A stretch of 64,000 bases of DNA from Microcella daejeonensis (GTDB lineage: Bacteria; Actinomycetota; Actinomycetes; Actinomycetales; Microbacteriaceae): NCBI RefSeq assembly GCF_026625045.1, contig NZ_CP113089.1:1736001-1800000 (forward strand), written 5' to 3'. Shown piece by piece: positions 1-9,150 of the stretch; position 1 is the stretch's first letter, and each line of letters starts with the position of its first letter. The notes under the pieces are model-generated. The model saw only the letters and a program-made list of their open reading frames with translations. It did no database searches and was not told the DNA's origin. The translations under genes were made by a program, and so were the position numbers.

Positions 1-1
1 C

Positions 2-490
2 GCCTCGGGGTTCGATCTCGCCGTCACGATCGGCTCGGCCGCGGGCGCCCGCGTGCGGGCCGAACCGCTCACCGAGTACGCGCTGCGGCTCTACGCCGCG
101 CCCGAGTACCTCGCCCGTCACGCGCCGATCACGGCGCTCGCCGACCTCGAGGGCCACGACCTCATCTTCTACGTCGACGCGCTGCTGACGGTTCCCGAGC
201 TCGATCTCGCGCCCGTGCTCGGCGGCATGCGCACGGGATTCGCCTCGACGAGCGTGTTCGCGCAGGCGGAGGCCGCGCGCGCGGGCGCGGGCATCGGCCT
301 GCTGCACGCCTTCATGGGCGAGCGGGATGCCGCTCTCGCGCCCGTGCTGCCCGAGATCGTCGACCTGCGTCTGCAGTACACCCTCTCGACGCGCCCCGAC
401 AGCCCCGCCGTCGATGCCGTCGGCATCGTGCGCGCCGCACTGCTCGACGAGGTCGCCCGGCGCCGCCCGGAGCTGCTGCCGGGCTCCTGA
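2..490 (+). CDS. LysR-type regulator, effector domain (5' truncated by window)
   Basis: Only the C-terminal part is present; the reading frame is open from base 2 and the DNA-binding helix-turn-helix lies outside the window. The visible protein (about 162 residues) fits the LysR substrate-binding fold: a 'DLAVTIG' strand near the start, then the 'YAAPEYLA..HAPI..LADLEGHDLI' stretch typical of the second subdomain, and a late 'A.AGAGIGLLHAFM' helix. It would be a one-component transcription factor; the effector cannot be read. It points towards mmsA, which starts 173 bases downstream, so mmsA could be a target, but LysR proteins more often control divergent genes, and the gene on its other side is not visible. 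Confidence 0.85.
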   Translation, partial: ASGFDLAVTIGSAAGARVRAEPLTEYALRLYAAPEYLARHAPITALADLEGHDLIFYVDALLTVPELDLAPVLGGMRTGFASTSVFAQAEAARAGAGIGLLHAFMGERDAALAPVLPEIVDLRLQYTLSTRPDSPAVDAVGIVRAALLDEVARRRPELLPGS

Positions 491-526
491 CGCTCCCCGC
501 CGGCGTGCCGCGCCGCCCCGCGCCGC

Positions 527-548
527 GCATGTGCGTTCCTGCACATGC
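527..548. promoter_or_regulatory. 8+8 bp palindrome upstream of mmsA, possible operator
   Basis: Two perfect 8-base inverted arms (gcatgtgc and gcacatgc) are separated by 6 bases. The site lies between the LysR stop codon and mmsA, about 115 bases before the mmsA start, where a regulator could bind. The binding protein is unknown. Confidence 0.35.
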
Positions 549-663
549 CGTGTGCGTCATCGTGGCTTGATCGCAGATGCGGGAGCGCGCAGACTGTGGC
601 CAGAGCGCTCGGCCCCCGCGGGCCCCGGTGCGCCGCCCCACCGACTCATCGAGGAGCACCCGC

Positions 664-2169
<1,506 letters not shown>

Positions 2170-2202
2170 GTCCTCACCCCCTCCTGACGAGGCGAGTGGA
2201 TG

Positions 2203-2229
2203 CGGGGCCCGCGCGATGCGCGGGCCCCG
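2203..2229 (+). terminator. Hairpin terminator after mmsA
   Basis: A perfect 12-base GC-rich stem (2203-2214 with 2218-2229) closes on a three-base loop about 35 bases after the mmsA stop. There is only a weak pyrimidine tail, as is common in high-GC actinobacteria. Confidence 0.6.
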
Positions 2230-2314
2230 TTCCCGTTCCGTGATGCTCCACGACCCCCGCCGAGACATGAGCAGTGCTACGGTTCGTGCCACGGCGGCGA
2301 GACGGGAGCGCATC

Positions 2315-2674
2315 ATGACGACGATGACCACCGCGGTCGACGAGGACCGGCGCACCCTCGCTCTCTCGCTGCGCTACACGGCCATCACCGCGTCCGGGAT
2401 CGCGCTCGTCTGGATGATGCGCTTCAAGTCGGTGGCGTGCTCGGTGTCGACGTCGGCCTGCAGCGAGGATGCCCGGCTCGCCCCGGCGCTCGACGCGACA
2501 GCGGTGCTGCTCATCGCCCTGGCCGTGGTGCTGGCCATGACGGTGCTCTCCCCGGCGAGCCACCGCACGGGCCCGTCGAGGGCGATCACGGTCGGTCTGA
2601 TCGCGAGCGCGCTCGGGGCGGCCGTCGTCGTGATGGTCTCGGCGGGGTTCACCCTCTGGCCGATCTGGGCCTGA
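2315..2674 (+). CDS. Small hypothetical membrane protein
   Basis: This 119-residue protein begins 'MTTMTTAVDEDRR' after a GGGAG element (from about 2304). Three hydrophobic stretches can be seen: one around 'YTAITASGIALVW', one around 'ALDATAVLLIALAVVLAMTVL' and one at the C-terminus around 'ITVGLIASALGAAVVVMV'. A cysteine pair lies in the first loop ('VACSVSTSACSED'). A TACGGT hexamer about 30 bases upstream could be its -10 element. I do not recognise the family; it stands alone between mmsA and an osmC-like gene. An earlier in-frame start exists, but the extra residues look like untranslated leader. Confidence 0.65.
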   Translation: MTTMTTAVDEDRRTLALSLRYTAITASGIALVWMMRFKSVACSVSTSACSEDARLAPALDATAVLLIALAVVLAMTVLSPASHRTGPSRAITVGLIASALGAAVVVMVSAGFTLWPIWA

Positions 2675-2773
2675 CCCACCTCCATTCGTGACGCCGCGCG
2701 ACGCTCCGCGACCTCGTGTGACGGCCGAAGACGCAGAGTGACGCACGCCCTCGACGACCCCGTGCCGCGCGCC

Positions 2774-2779
2774 TAGCGT
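2774..2779 (+). promoter_or_regulatory. -10 hexamer of a leaderless osmC-like gene
   Basis: TAGCGT stands seven bases before the ATG at 2787, with TCGACG 17 bases further upstream as a possible -35. No ribosome-binding site fits, so the transcript probably starts at or next to the start codon. Confidence 0.6.
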
Positions 2780-2786
2780 TCCGGGC

Positions 2787-3359
2787 ATGACGCTTCTCAC
2801 CGACACCCAGTCCGCATCCACCGGCCCCGCCGCCCCGCCGGCCGAGGCCGCCGACCGCGCCGACCGCCTCACCGCCGCCGGAACCGCCTGGGCCGAGCGC
2901 ATCGCCGCCGACCCCGGCAACGCCCACCTCACCTACCGCGTCTCGGGGGAGGGGCAGGGCTCGGTCGCGACGAGCATCCGCGCCGGCAAGCACGTCTTCC
3001 TCGTCGACGAGCCCGGCGCTCTCGCCGGCGACGACGTCGCCGCGAGCCCCGTCGAGTACGCGCTCGGCGCGCTCATCTCCTGCCAGGTCGTCGTGTACCG
3101 CCTCTACGCGCAGGCGCTCGGGATCCGCGTCGACGAGATCGACATCGCGGCCGAGGGCGACCTGGATGCGCGCAAGCTGTTCGGCCTCGACGAGAGCGTG
3201 CGGGCCGGCTTCAGCGACATCCGCCTCGTCATCACCCTCACCGGCCCCGAGACCGACGAGCGCTACCAGGAGCTGCGCGAGGCCGTCGACGCGCACTGCC
3301 CCGTGCTCGACCTCTTCGCCAACCCGACGCCCGTCAGCGCGGTCGTGCGCAAGGGCTGA
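2787..3359 (+). CDS. OsmC/Ohr-family protein
   Basis: A 190-residue OsmC-fold protein. OsmC and Ohr proteins are cytoplasmic thiol peroxidases that reduce organic hydroperoxides. The two redox cysteines are present: Cys99 in 'ALISCQVV' at the start of the central helix and Cys171 in 'DAHCPVLD'. The 'VSPVEYALGAL'-like segment before the first cysteine ('ASPVEYALGAL') is also typical. The first 30 residues are a low-complexity Ala/Pro extension. The gene is monocistronic and convergent with the next gene, whose stop lies 12 bases away. It is closer to the general OsmC group than to classical Ohr, so the substrate is open. Confidence 0.88.
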   Translation: MTLLTDTQSASTGPAAPPAEAADRADRLTAAGTAWAERIAADPGNAHLTYRVSGEGQGSVATSIRAGKHVFLVDEPGALAGDDVAASPVEYALGALISCQVVVYRLYAQALGIRVDEIDIAAEGDLDARKLFGLDESVRAGFSDIRLVITLTGPETDERYQELREAVDAHCPVLDLFANPTPVSAVVRKG

Positions 3360-3371
3360 GGAGGGCCGTCG

Positions 3372-3704
3372 CTACAGCCGCGCGCGGAGTGCGGACTCGA
3401 TCTGTTCGGCACCGGGTGACGGGGCCAGGCCGGTCGCCGATCGGTACACCCGGCAGGCGAGGTCGGCGGTGCGTCCATCAGAGGGGAACAGATCGACGCC
3501 GTTGACGAGGATGGTCGGAGACCCGGCGAAGGCCGTGACAGCAGCCTCGTCGGCACTCGAGATGAGGACTTCGCCGACGGGGACGTCGTCGCGCCCGAGG
3601 TTGCTCAGTGCCAGCCGCACGCCCGCAGCGGCCAAGCGCCAGCCTGGGCACTCGTCGATGTGCAGGACTTCGACCGTGGGGACCGGGGTCAGATCTCGGG
3701 TCAA
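3372..3704 (-). CDS. Thioredoxin-fold small protein, TTG start
   Basis: A 110-residue protein of the small thioredoxin-like group sometimes labelled alkylmercury-lyase-like. The core begins 'VEVLHIDECPGW' (Cys19), continues with the cis-proline-type motif 'GSPTILVNGVDLF' (about 61-73) and ends with a conserved 'LACRVYRS' segment (Cys84). It lacks a CxxC pair, so classic disulfide oxidoreductase activity is unlikely. The only reasonable start is TTG at 3704, which overlaps the stop of the upstream exonuclease gene by four bases (TTGA); translation is therefore probably coupled. The function of the family is unknown to me. Confidence 0.72.
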   Translation of the reverse strand: MTRDLTPVPTVEVLHIDECPGWRLAAAGVRLALSNLGRDDVPVGEVLISSADEAAVTAFAGSPTILVNGVDLFPSDGRTADLACRVYRSATGLAPSPGAEQIESALRARL

Positions 3705-4315
3705 CCGAGCACCGCGGGCCGGCGGTCGGCCGCCTCGGCCTCGGCGGCCGGGCCGATCGCGCCGAGCTGAGTGCCGCAGATGCGCGCGAGCTCGGCGACG
3801 TCGTCCACGTCGTGCCGCTTCGCCGCGTGCACCATGATCGCGGCGCAGGCCTCGGCGTCGGCGAGCGCGTCGTGGTGCGCGAAGTCTTCGAAGCCGGCGG
3901 CCATCGCCGCGACGGGCAGCCGGTACGAGTCAAGGTGGTAGGTCTTGCGGGCGACCCGCAGGCTGCAGGCGTAGCGCAGGCTCGGCACCTCGAGGCCGCT
4001 CGCCTCGGTGGCCGCGCGCAGCACGCCCATGTCGAAGCCCGCGTTGTGGGCCACGAGCACGTCGTCGGCGACGAAGTCGAGCAGGGTATCCAGCTGATCG
4101 GCCCACAGGGCGGCGTCGACGATGTCGGCGGCGGTGATGCCGTGGATTCGCGTGTTCCACTCGAGCATGTGGTCGAAGCCCATCGGCGGGCGGATGAGCC
4201 AGCCGGTCTTGTCGACGACGCGGCCGTCGACCACCTTCACGAGCCCGACCGAGCAGGCCGAGGCCGCATGGTTGTTGGCGGTCTCGAAGTCGATGGCGGT
4301 GAAGTCCAGGGGCAC
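3701..4315 (-). CDS. DnaQ-like 3'-5' exonuclease domain protein
   Basis: A DEDDh exonuclease of about 204 residues. Exo I is 'FTAIDFETAN' (Asp9, Glu11), Exo II is 'LVAHNAGFDMGVL', and Exo III is 'HHDALADAEACA', giving the catalytic His and Asp. Such stand-alone proteins resemble the proofreading epsilon subunit and act on single-stranded DNA or RNA ends. The GTG at 4315 directly before 'PLDFTAID' is preferred because it follows a G-rich ribosome site and puts the domain at the N-terminus; an ATG at 4351 would add 12 unconserved residues. It forms a two-gene operon with the following thioredoxin-fold gene, and diverges from an EamA exporter. Confidence 0.85.
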   Translation of the reverse strand: MPLDFTAIDFETANNHAASACSVGLVKVVDGRVVDKTGWLIRPPMGFDHMLEWNTRIHGITAADIVDAALWADQLDTLLDFVADDVLVAHNAGFDMGVLRAATEASGLEVPSLRYACSLRVARKTYHLDSYRLPVAAMAAGFEDFAHHDALADAEACAAIMVHAAKRHDVDDVAELARICGTQLGAIGPAAEAEAADRRPAVLG

Positions 4316-4370
4316 CCCCCGATGCTCGCATGCGCCCCCGACAGCGTGCACGGCCCACGCCGGGCGGGCC

Positions 4371-4376
4371 TAGCGT
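4371..4376 (+). promoter_or_regulatory. -10 hexamer of a leaderless EamA gene
   Basis: TAGCGT lies six bases before the ATG at 4383. No purine-rich ribosome site is correctly placed, which suggests a leaderless mRNA. Confidence 0.58.
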
Positions 4377-4382
4377 TAGGGG

Positions 4383-5339
4383 ATGCCCGCCGCTCCCGCC
4401 CAGCCCGCCGCGACCGCGCCCGGCCCGCTGCGCCGCTACAGCCCGCCCGTGCTCGCCCAGCTGTTCTGGGCGTCGAACTTCGTCGTCGCCGCGCTCGTCG
4501 TCGACGAGTTCAGCCCGCTCGAGCTGACCTTCCTGCGCTGGGTCGGGGCGCTGCCCATCCTTCTCGTCCTCGCCCAGCTGATCGAGCGCCCGCAGTGGCG
4601 CGCGGCGATGCGCGAGTGGCCGCGGCACCTGCTGCAGGCCGCCCTCGGCATGGTCGGCTACACGCTCTTCCTCTACGCGGCGCTCGCGACCACCTCGCCG
4701 GTCACCGCCTCGGTCATCAGCGCGATCAACCCGGCGGTCATCGCGATCGCGGCCGTCATCGTGCTCGGCGAGCGCATCATGGCGCTCGGCATCGCCGGCA
4801 TCGTGGTCTCGTTCGTCGGCGTGCTCGTCGTGGTGCTCACCGGCCAGGGCGGGGGAGAGCTCGCGTTCAGCTCCGGCGACCTGCTCATGCTCGGCGCGAT
4901 CGCCGTGTGGACGGCCTACGTGATCCTCGGCCGCCGTCAGGCGACCCCGCCGATCACGGCCACCGCCATCCAGGCCGGCATGAGCATCCTGATGCTCGGC
5001 CCCGTGCTCGCGATCGTCGGATTCACCGCGACGCCGAGCGCCGAGGGCTGGCTCGGCCTCGCCTGGATCATCGTGTTCCCCTCGGCGCTCGCCTACCTGT
5101 TCTGGAACATCGCCGTCAGCACCCTCGGCCCCTCGCGCACGGGCGTCTTCCTCAACCTGCTGCCCGTGTTCACGGCGCTGATCGCACTGCTCTTCGGCGA
5201 GGTCATCACGATCGGGCAGGTCGTCGGCGGGCTCATCGTGCTCGCCGGGGTGTCGCTCACGACGCGGCCGGGGGCGACGCGGGCGGGGCCCGAGCAGCCC
5301 GCGCCGAGCATCCCGAGCCGCGACCTGGATGCCCGCTGA
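4383..5339 (+). CDS. EamA/DMT-family transporter
   Basis: The 318-residue protein has about ten hydrophobic helices arranged as two EamA repeats. The first repeat contains 'LAQLFWASNFVVAALV' and ends near 'GIAGIVVSFVGVLVVVL'; the second runs from 'LLMLGAIAVWTAYVILGRR' to 'VVGGLIVLAGVSLTTR'. DMT proteins of this type are inner-membrane exporters or permeases for metabolites such as amino acids; the substrate cannot be deduced. A proline- and alanine-rich N-terminus and a C-terminal tail of about 25 polar residues are cytoplasmic. The gene is monocistronic with its own leaderless promoter. Confidence 0.88.
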   Translation: MPAAPAQPAATAPGPLRRYSPPVLAQLFWASNFVVAALVVDEFSPLELTFLRWVGALPILLVLAQLIERPQWRAAMREWPRHLLQAALGMVGYTLFLYAALATTSPVTASVISAINPAVIAIAAVIVLGERIMALGIAGIVVSFVGVLVVVLTGQGGGELAFSSGDLLMLGAIAVWTAYVILGRRQATPPITATAIQAGMSILMLGPVLAIVGFTATPSAEGWLGLAWIIVFPSALAYLFWNIAVSTLGPSRTGVFLNLLPVFTALIALLFGEVITIGQVVGGLIVLAGVSLTTRPGATRAGPEQPAPSIPSRDLDAR

Positions 5340-5382
5340 GCGGATCCTCCCGCGCACCGCTCGACCGTGACACCGTCGAGGC

Positions 5383-5889
5383 ATGACCGAGAACACTTCT
5401 GACTCCAGCCTCCAGAGCCGCCGCGAGACCGTGCACGAGATCATCGGGCGCGCCTCGATCGCGATGCTCACGACCCGAACCGCCTCGGGGTCGCTGCACG
5501 CCCGCCCGCTCGCGATCGTCACGCGCGACTCCGAGCCGAGCGCGCTGTACTTCTTCACCGGCCACCCGAGCGAGAAGACCGACGAGCTCGCCGCCTTCCC
5601 GCTCGTGAACGTGTCGATCAGCGAGTCGAAGGGCTACCTCTCGCTCACCGGCAGCGCGAGCGTCACCCGCGACGCGGCCCTCATCGACGAGCTGTGGAAC
5701 CCCGGCGCCGAGGCCTGGTTCGAGGGCGGCAAGATCGACCCGAGCGTCGCGCTCATCCGCGTCGACCTCGCCGCCGCCGAGTACTGGGACACCGACAAGC
5801 CCGCGATCGCCAAGGCCGTCGAGTTCGTGCGCGGCCTGACGAGCGACCACGAGCCCGACATGGGCGAGCACGGCACCGTCACGCTGTAG
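5383..5889 (+). CDS. Pyridoxamine 5'-phosphate oxidase-family (general stress 26-like) protein
   Basis: The 168-residue protein fits the split-barrel flavin-binding fold of the general stress protein 26 group. Visible signatures are 'AMLTTRTASGSLHARPL' (strands 1-2, with the flavin phosphate contact), 'LYFFTGHPSEKTDEL' and 'YLSLTGSASVTRD'. The C-terminal 'GKIDPSVALIRVDLAAAEYWDT' is typical of the family, whose members bind FMN or F420-like cofactors and are often stress linked. The start at ATG 5383 matches the family length. The following gene is also a flavin-type oxidoreductase, 42 bases downstream, but a shared pathway is not shown. Confidence 0.87.
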   Translation: MTENTSDSSLQSRRETVHEIIGRASIAMLTTRTASGSLHARPLAIVTRDSEPSALYFFTGHPSEKTDELAAFPLVNVSISESKGYLSLTGSASVTRDAALIDELWNPGAEAWFEGGKIDPSVALIRVDLAAAEYWDTDKPAIAKAVEFVRGLTSDHEPDMGEHGTVTL

Positions 5890-5931
5890 CGCTGCGGGAA
5901 TGGCCGGGGCGGGTCGGCGCTTGATACCGGC

Positions 5932-6987
5932 ATGACCCGTCTCGGCTTCCTCTCCTTCGGCAACTGGATGCCGGGCCACGGCTCCGCGGTGCGCTCCGGC
6001 GCCGACGCGCTCCTGCAGGGCGTCGAGCTCGCCGTCGCCGCGGAGGAGGCCGGTGTCGATGGCGCCTTCTACCGCGTGCACCACTTCGCGAAGAACCACT
6101 CGAGCCCGTGGCCGCTGCTCGCCGCCGCCGCGGCGCGCACGAGTCGCATCGAGCTCGGAACCGGCGTCATCGACATGCGTTACGAGAATCCCCTCGCCAT
6201 GGCCGAGAACGCCGCCGCGACCGACCTCATCAGCGGCGGCCGGCTGCAGCTCGGCATCAGCCGCGGATCACCCGAGACCTCGGTCGCCGGCTACGAGCAC
6301 TTCGGGCACGTGCCCGGCACGGGCCTCGGCGCGATCGAGGGCGAGTCGGACGCCGACATGGCGCGCCGCCACACCGCGCGGTTCCGCTCGGCGATCGCCG
6401 GCGAGCTCATCGCGCCCGGCAACCCGCAGATGGTCGGCAGCGACCGTCCTCTGCCGATCACCCCGCAGGCCCCCGGCCTCGCCGAGCGCATCTGGTGGGG
6501 CGCCGGCACCCGGGCCACCGCCGTCTGGACGGCGGAGCAGGGTATGAACCTCATGAGCTCCACGCTCTTGACGGAGGACACGGGCGTGCCCTTCGACGAG
6601 CTGCAGGCCGAGCAGATCGCGCTGTTCCACGAGGCCTGGCGGGCGGCCGGCTGGGCGCACGCCCCGCGCGTGTCGGTGAGCCGCAGCATCCTGCCGATCA
6701 TCGACGACGAGACGGCGCACTGGTTCGGGCTGCACGCGCAGGCGGAGCAGCGCGACCAGGTCGGCATGCTCGACGGCTCGCGCTCGCGCTTCGGCCGCAG
6801 CTACATCGGAACCCCCGAGCAGATCGCCGCCGAGCTCGCGCGGGATTCCGCCGTGCAGGCCGCCGACACCCTGCTCGTCACGGTGCCGAACCAGCTCGGC
6901 GTCGACATCAACGCGCGGATGCTCGGCGCGCTCGTGCGGGACGTCATGCCCGTGGTCGACGCGGCGCGGGCGCCGTCGCTGGCGTAG
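5932..6987 (+). CDS. LLM-class flavin-dependent oxidoreductase
   Basis: A 351-residue bacterial-luciferase-like TIM-barrel protein. It shows the N-terminal 'LGFLSFGNWMPG' strand, the 'GVDGAFYRVHHF' segment where other members have 'E-H', the 'RIELGTGVID..YENPLAMAENAAATDLISGGRLQLGISRG' block diagnostic of the family, and the C-terminal 'YIGTPEQIAAEL'. Members use FMN or F420 for monooxygenation or hydride transfer; the substrate is unknown. The next gene starts five bases after the stop, so the two are probably cotranscribed although their activities look unrelated. Confidence 0.9.
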   Translation: MTRLGFLSFGNWMPGHGSAVRSGADALLQGVELAVAAEEAGVDGAFYRVHHFAKNHSSPWPLLAAAAARTSRIELGTGVIDMRYENPLAMAENAAATDLISGGRLQLGISRGSPETSVAGYEHFGHVPGTGLGAIEGESDADMARRHTARFRSAIAGELIAPGNPQMVGSDRPLPITPQAPGLAERIWWGAGTRATAVWTAEQGMNLMSSTLLTEDTGVPFDELQAEQIALFHEAWRAAGWAHAPRVSVSRSILPIIDDETAHWFGLHAQAEQRDQVGMLDGSRSRFGRSYIGTPEQIAAELARDSAVQAADTLLVTVPNQLGVDINARMLGALVRDVMPVVDAARAPSLA

Positions 6988-6992
6988 GCACC

Positions 6993-7505
6993 GTGCGACT
7001 CCTCCTGCTGAGCGACACCCACCTGCCTCTGCGGGCGAAGGCGCTGCAGCCGCAGGTCTGGAGCCTCGTCGAGCAGGCCGACCTCGTCATCCACGCGGGC
7101 GACTGGGTCGACGTGGCCACGCTCGACGAGCTGGAGGCCCGCTCCCGGCGCCTCGTGGGTGTGGCGGGCAACAACGACGGCCCCGAGCTGCACGCGCGCC
7201 TCGGCGAGGTTGCACGGGTCGAGGTCGACGGGGTGCGCATCGCGGTCATCCACGAGACGGGGCCGGCGGCGGGTCGCGAACGGCGCTGCGATGCCCAGTA
7301 TGGTCCGTCGGTGGATGCTCCGGCCGACGTGCTCGTCTTCGGCCACTCGCACATCCCGTGGGATTCGACCACCCCGGGCGGACTGCGCCTGCTCAACCCG
7401 GGCTCCCCGACCGACCGCCGGCGTCAGCCTTTCGGAACGGTCATGACCGCCGAGGTCTCGGGCGGGCGGCTGCACTCGGTCGAGCTGGTGCCGACGCCGC
7501 GCTGA
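6993..7505 (+). CDS. YfcE/MJ0936-type metallophosphoesterase
   Basis: A 170-residue calcineurin-like phosphoesterase. All five metal-binding blocks are present: 'SDTHLP' (D-x-H), 'HAGDWVD' (GD), 'VAGNND' (GN), 'AVIHETG' (the H of the fourth block) and 'VFGHSHIPW' (GHxH). Small enzymes of this group hydrolyse phosphodiesters or phosphomonoesters with two divalent metals. The GTG at 6993 is chosen because the first strand follows immediately ('VRLLLLSDTHLP') and the preceding stop is only five bases away. Longer upstream reading in this frame is antisense-type sequence inside the LLM gene and was ignored. Confidence 0.87.
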   Translation: MRLLLLSDTHLPLRAKALQPQVWSLVEQADLVIHAGDWVDVATLDELEARSRRLVGVAGNNDGPELHARLGEVARVEVDGVRIAVIHETGPAAGRERRCDAQYGPSVDAPADVLVFGHSHIPWDSTTPGGLRLLNPGSPTDRRRQPFGTVMTAEVSGGRLHSVELVPTPR

Positions 7506-7515
7506 GCCAGCGCGG

Positions 7516-8016
7516 TCACTCGGTGGAGCCGCGCACCACTCCCGCGACGATCCCGCCCGGGCCGTCGGCGATGACCCCGCTCAGCTGGATCGCGTTGACG
7601 CCCTGGACGGGTGCCTCGATCGGCACGCCGTGCTGCGTGCCGTCGCAGACCACGGTGAGCCCGGTGCCCTGACCGGTCCAGGTCGATCCGCTGCGCGTGC
7701 TGAGGCCGAGGCGGGCTTCTCCGCCCCCGAAGCAGGCCATCGTGACCGCGTCGATGCGGACGTCCGAGGCGTACCCCAGCATGAGCCGAGCGTCGTCCTC
7801 GTCCGACAGGTCGTCCGGGCCGGCGTTGTCTCGCAGGGCGCGGAAGGATCCGCCTCCGAGCGAGTCCGGGCTTCGGGTTCCGCTCTCCACGAAGGCGTTC
7901 GCCTCCGGCTCGAGTGCTCGCCAGTCGGGTTCGGGCGGTCCGACGCAGGCGGTCAGGCCGAGCGCGAGCGCTGCGGAGGCCGAGATCAGGGCGAGACTCC
8001 GGCGCACAGGCGTCAC
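7516..8016 (-). CDS. Putative lipoprotein
   Basis: A 166-residue protein with a clear lipoprotein signal: a short basic start (PVRRS), a hydrophobic stretch and the lipobox 'LTAC' with Cys24, so the mature protein should be anchored to the outer face of the membrane. The mature part starts with 'GPPEPDWRALEPEANAF' and contains two further cysteines ('TMACFGGG', 'TVVCDGT') that could form a disulfide. No known domain is recognised. GTG at 8016 or 8007 are both possible starts and differ by three residues. The gene is convergent with the phosphoesterase (ten-base gap) and diverges from the SDR gene 45 bases away. Confidence 0.7.
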   Translation of the reverse strand: MTPVRRSLALISASAALALGLTACVGPPEPDWRALEPEANAFVESGTRSPDSLGGGSFRALRDNAGPDDLSDEDDARLMLGYASDVRIDAVTMACFGGGEARLGLSTRSGSTWTGQGTGLTVVCDGTQHGVPIEAPVQGVNAIQLSGVIADGPGGIVAGVVRGSTE

Positions 8017-8049
8017 CGTAACACCGGGGAGCGGGAACGCGACCCGCGC

Positions 8050-8055
8050 TAGCCT
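8050..8055 (+). promoter_or_regulatory. -10 hexamer of a leaderless SDR gene
   Basis: TAGCCT lies six bases before the ATG at 8062, with no ribosome site between. Confidence 0.58.
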
Positions 8056-8061
8056 GCCTCG

Positions 8062-8829
8062 ATGGAATCCACCGAGACGACGACGCCCTGGCCCGTGCTC
8101 ATCACCGGCGTCGGTCGCCGCGGCTCGATCGGGCATGCGACCGCCCGACGGCTCGCCGAGCGGGGTCGCGACATCGCGTTCACGTTCTGGTCGCCGTACG
8201 AGCGGCGTGCCGGCCTGCCGTGGGAGGCGGATGGGGTCGACAGCATCCGGATCGAGCTCGAGGGGCTCGGCGTGCGCGTGCTGCCGATCGAGGTCGACTT
8301 CACCGATGCGGAGGCGGTCGAGTCGGTCGTGCCGGCCGTCGCCGCGCAGCTCGGGGCGGTGGGCGGGCTCGTGCTCGCGCATTCCGAGAGCGTCGACTCG
8401 AGCATCCTCACCACATCGCTCGAGAGCTTCGAGCGGCACTTCGCGGTCAACGTGCGCGCCGCCTGGCAGCTCATCGCGGCCGTCGCGCGGCAGGTGCCCG
8501 AGGGGGAGGGGCGCATCGTCGCCTTCACGAGCGATCACGTCGTCGACAACCTGCCCTACGGCGCGAGCAAGGGCGCGCTCGACCGCATCGTCATCGCGGC
8601 GGCGCGCGAGCTCGGGCACCTCGGGCTGACGGCCAACCTCATCAACCCCGGGCCGGTCGACACCGGCTGGATGACGGACGAGGTGCGCGCGCACCTGACC
8701 GCGCTCCAGCCGACGGGTCGCCTCGGGACGCCGGAGGACGCCGCGCGGCTGGTCGACTTCCTGCTCTCGCCCGAAGGGCGCTGGATCTCGGGGCAGCTTC
8801 TGACGAGCGACGGCGGCTTCTCGGTCTGA
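8062..8829 (+). CDS. SDR-family oxidoreductase
   Basis: A 255-residue short-chain dehydrogenase/reductase. The nucleotide-binding glycine motif is 'TGVGRRGSIG' (15-24), the catalytic serine is probably Ser157 in 'AFTSDH', and the Tyr166/Lys170 pair stands in 'YGASK'. The 'NPGPVDTGWM' loop and the C-terminal 'ISGQLLTSDGGFSV' are typical of classical FabG-like SDRs, which use NAD(P)(H) on keto or hydroxyl groups. The substrate is unknown. The gene stands alone and is followed by a long palindromic element that could end transcription. Confidence 0.88.
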   Translation: MESTETTTPWPVLITGVGRRGSIGHATARRLAERGRDIAFTFWSPYERRAGLPWEADGVDSIRIELEGLGVRVLPIEVDFTDAEAVESVVPAVAAQLGAVGGLVLAHSESVDSSILTTSLESFERHFAVNVRAAWQLIAAVARQVPEGEGRIVAFTSDHVVDNLPYGASKGALDRIVIAAARELGHLGLTANLINPGPVDTGWMTDEVRAHLTALQPTGRLGTPEDAARLVDFLLSPEGRWISGQLLTSDGGFSV

Positions 8830-8852
8830 CGGTCGGTTGTATCCGCCCGGGC

Positions 8853-8907
8853 CTTCCAGAACTGCGGATCGGGTGAAACGGATTCGCCCGATCCGCAGTT
8901 GTGGAAG
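8853..8907. repeat. Dispersed palindromic repeat, copy 1
   Basis: A 25-base stem (8853-8877 with 8883-8907) with only two imperfect pairs closes on a five-base loop. The outer arm (cttcca-aactgcgga) and the flanking 'ggggcgcg' recur at 59754-59808, so this is a dispersed element. It lies between the convergent SDR and gamma-glutamyltransferase genes and may also stop transcription, although it has no T-run. In the rest of the 8830-9150 gap I see no gene or RNA. Confidence 0.65.
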
Positions 8908-9150
8908 GGGCGCGGGGCAGGATCCCGCTCGCGGGCTGAGCCGGCATCGGGGGGCGAACCGCGTTCCCCGCTCGCCCGATCGCGCTTTCCTGCCGAGTTG
9001 AGGCTTCCGAACGCCCATCTCGACGCGGAGAACGCGACTGGGCAGCACCGGGTACGCCCGAAGCGCCCACAGTGCGGGTGGGCGGGTGAGCGGACTCACG
9101 GTGCAGCGGCGCGCGGCTGGCCCGAGGCGTGCGACCCGCGCCGCGCATCC

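Noticed and set aside
3372..3704. Mercury or arsenic resistance gene
   Set aside because: The thioredoxin-like protein resembles fragments annotated as alkylmercury-lyase-like, but there is no merA, merR or ars gene nearby and the catalytic cysteine pair is absent.
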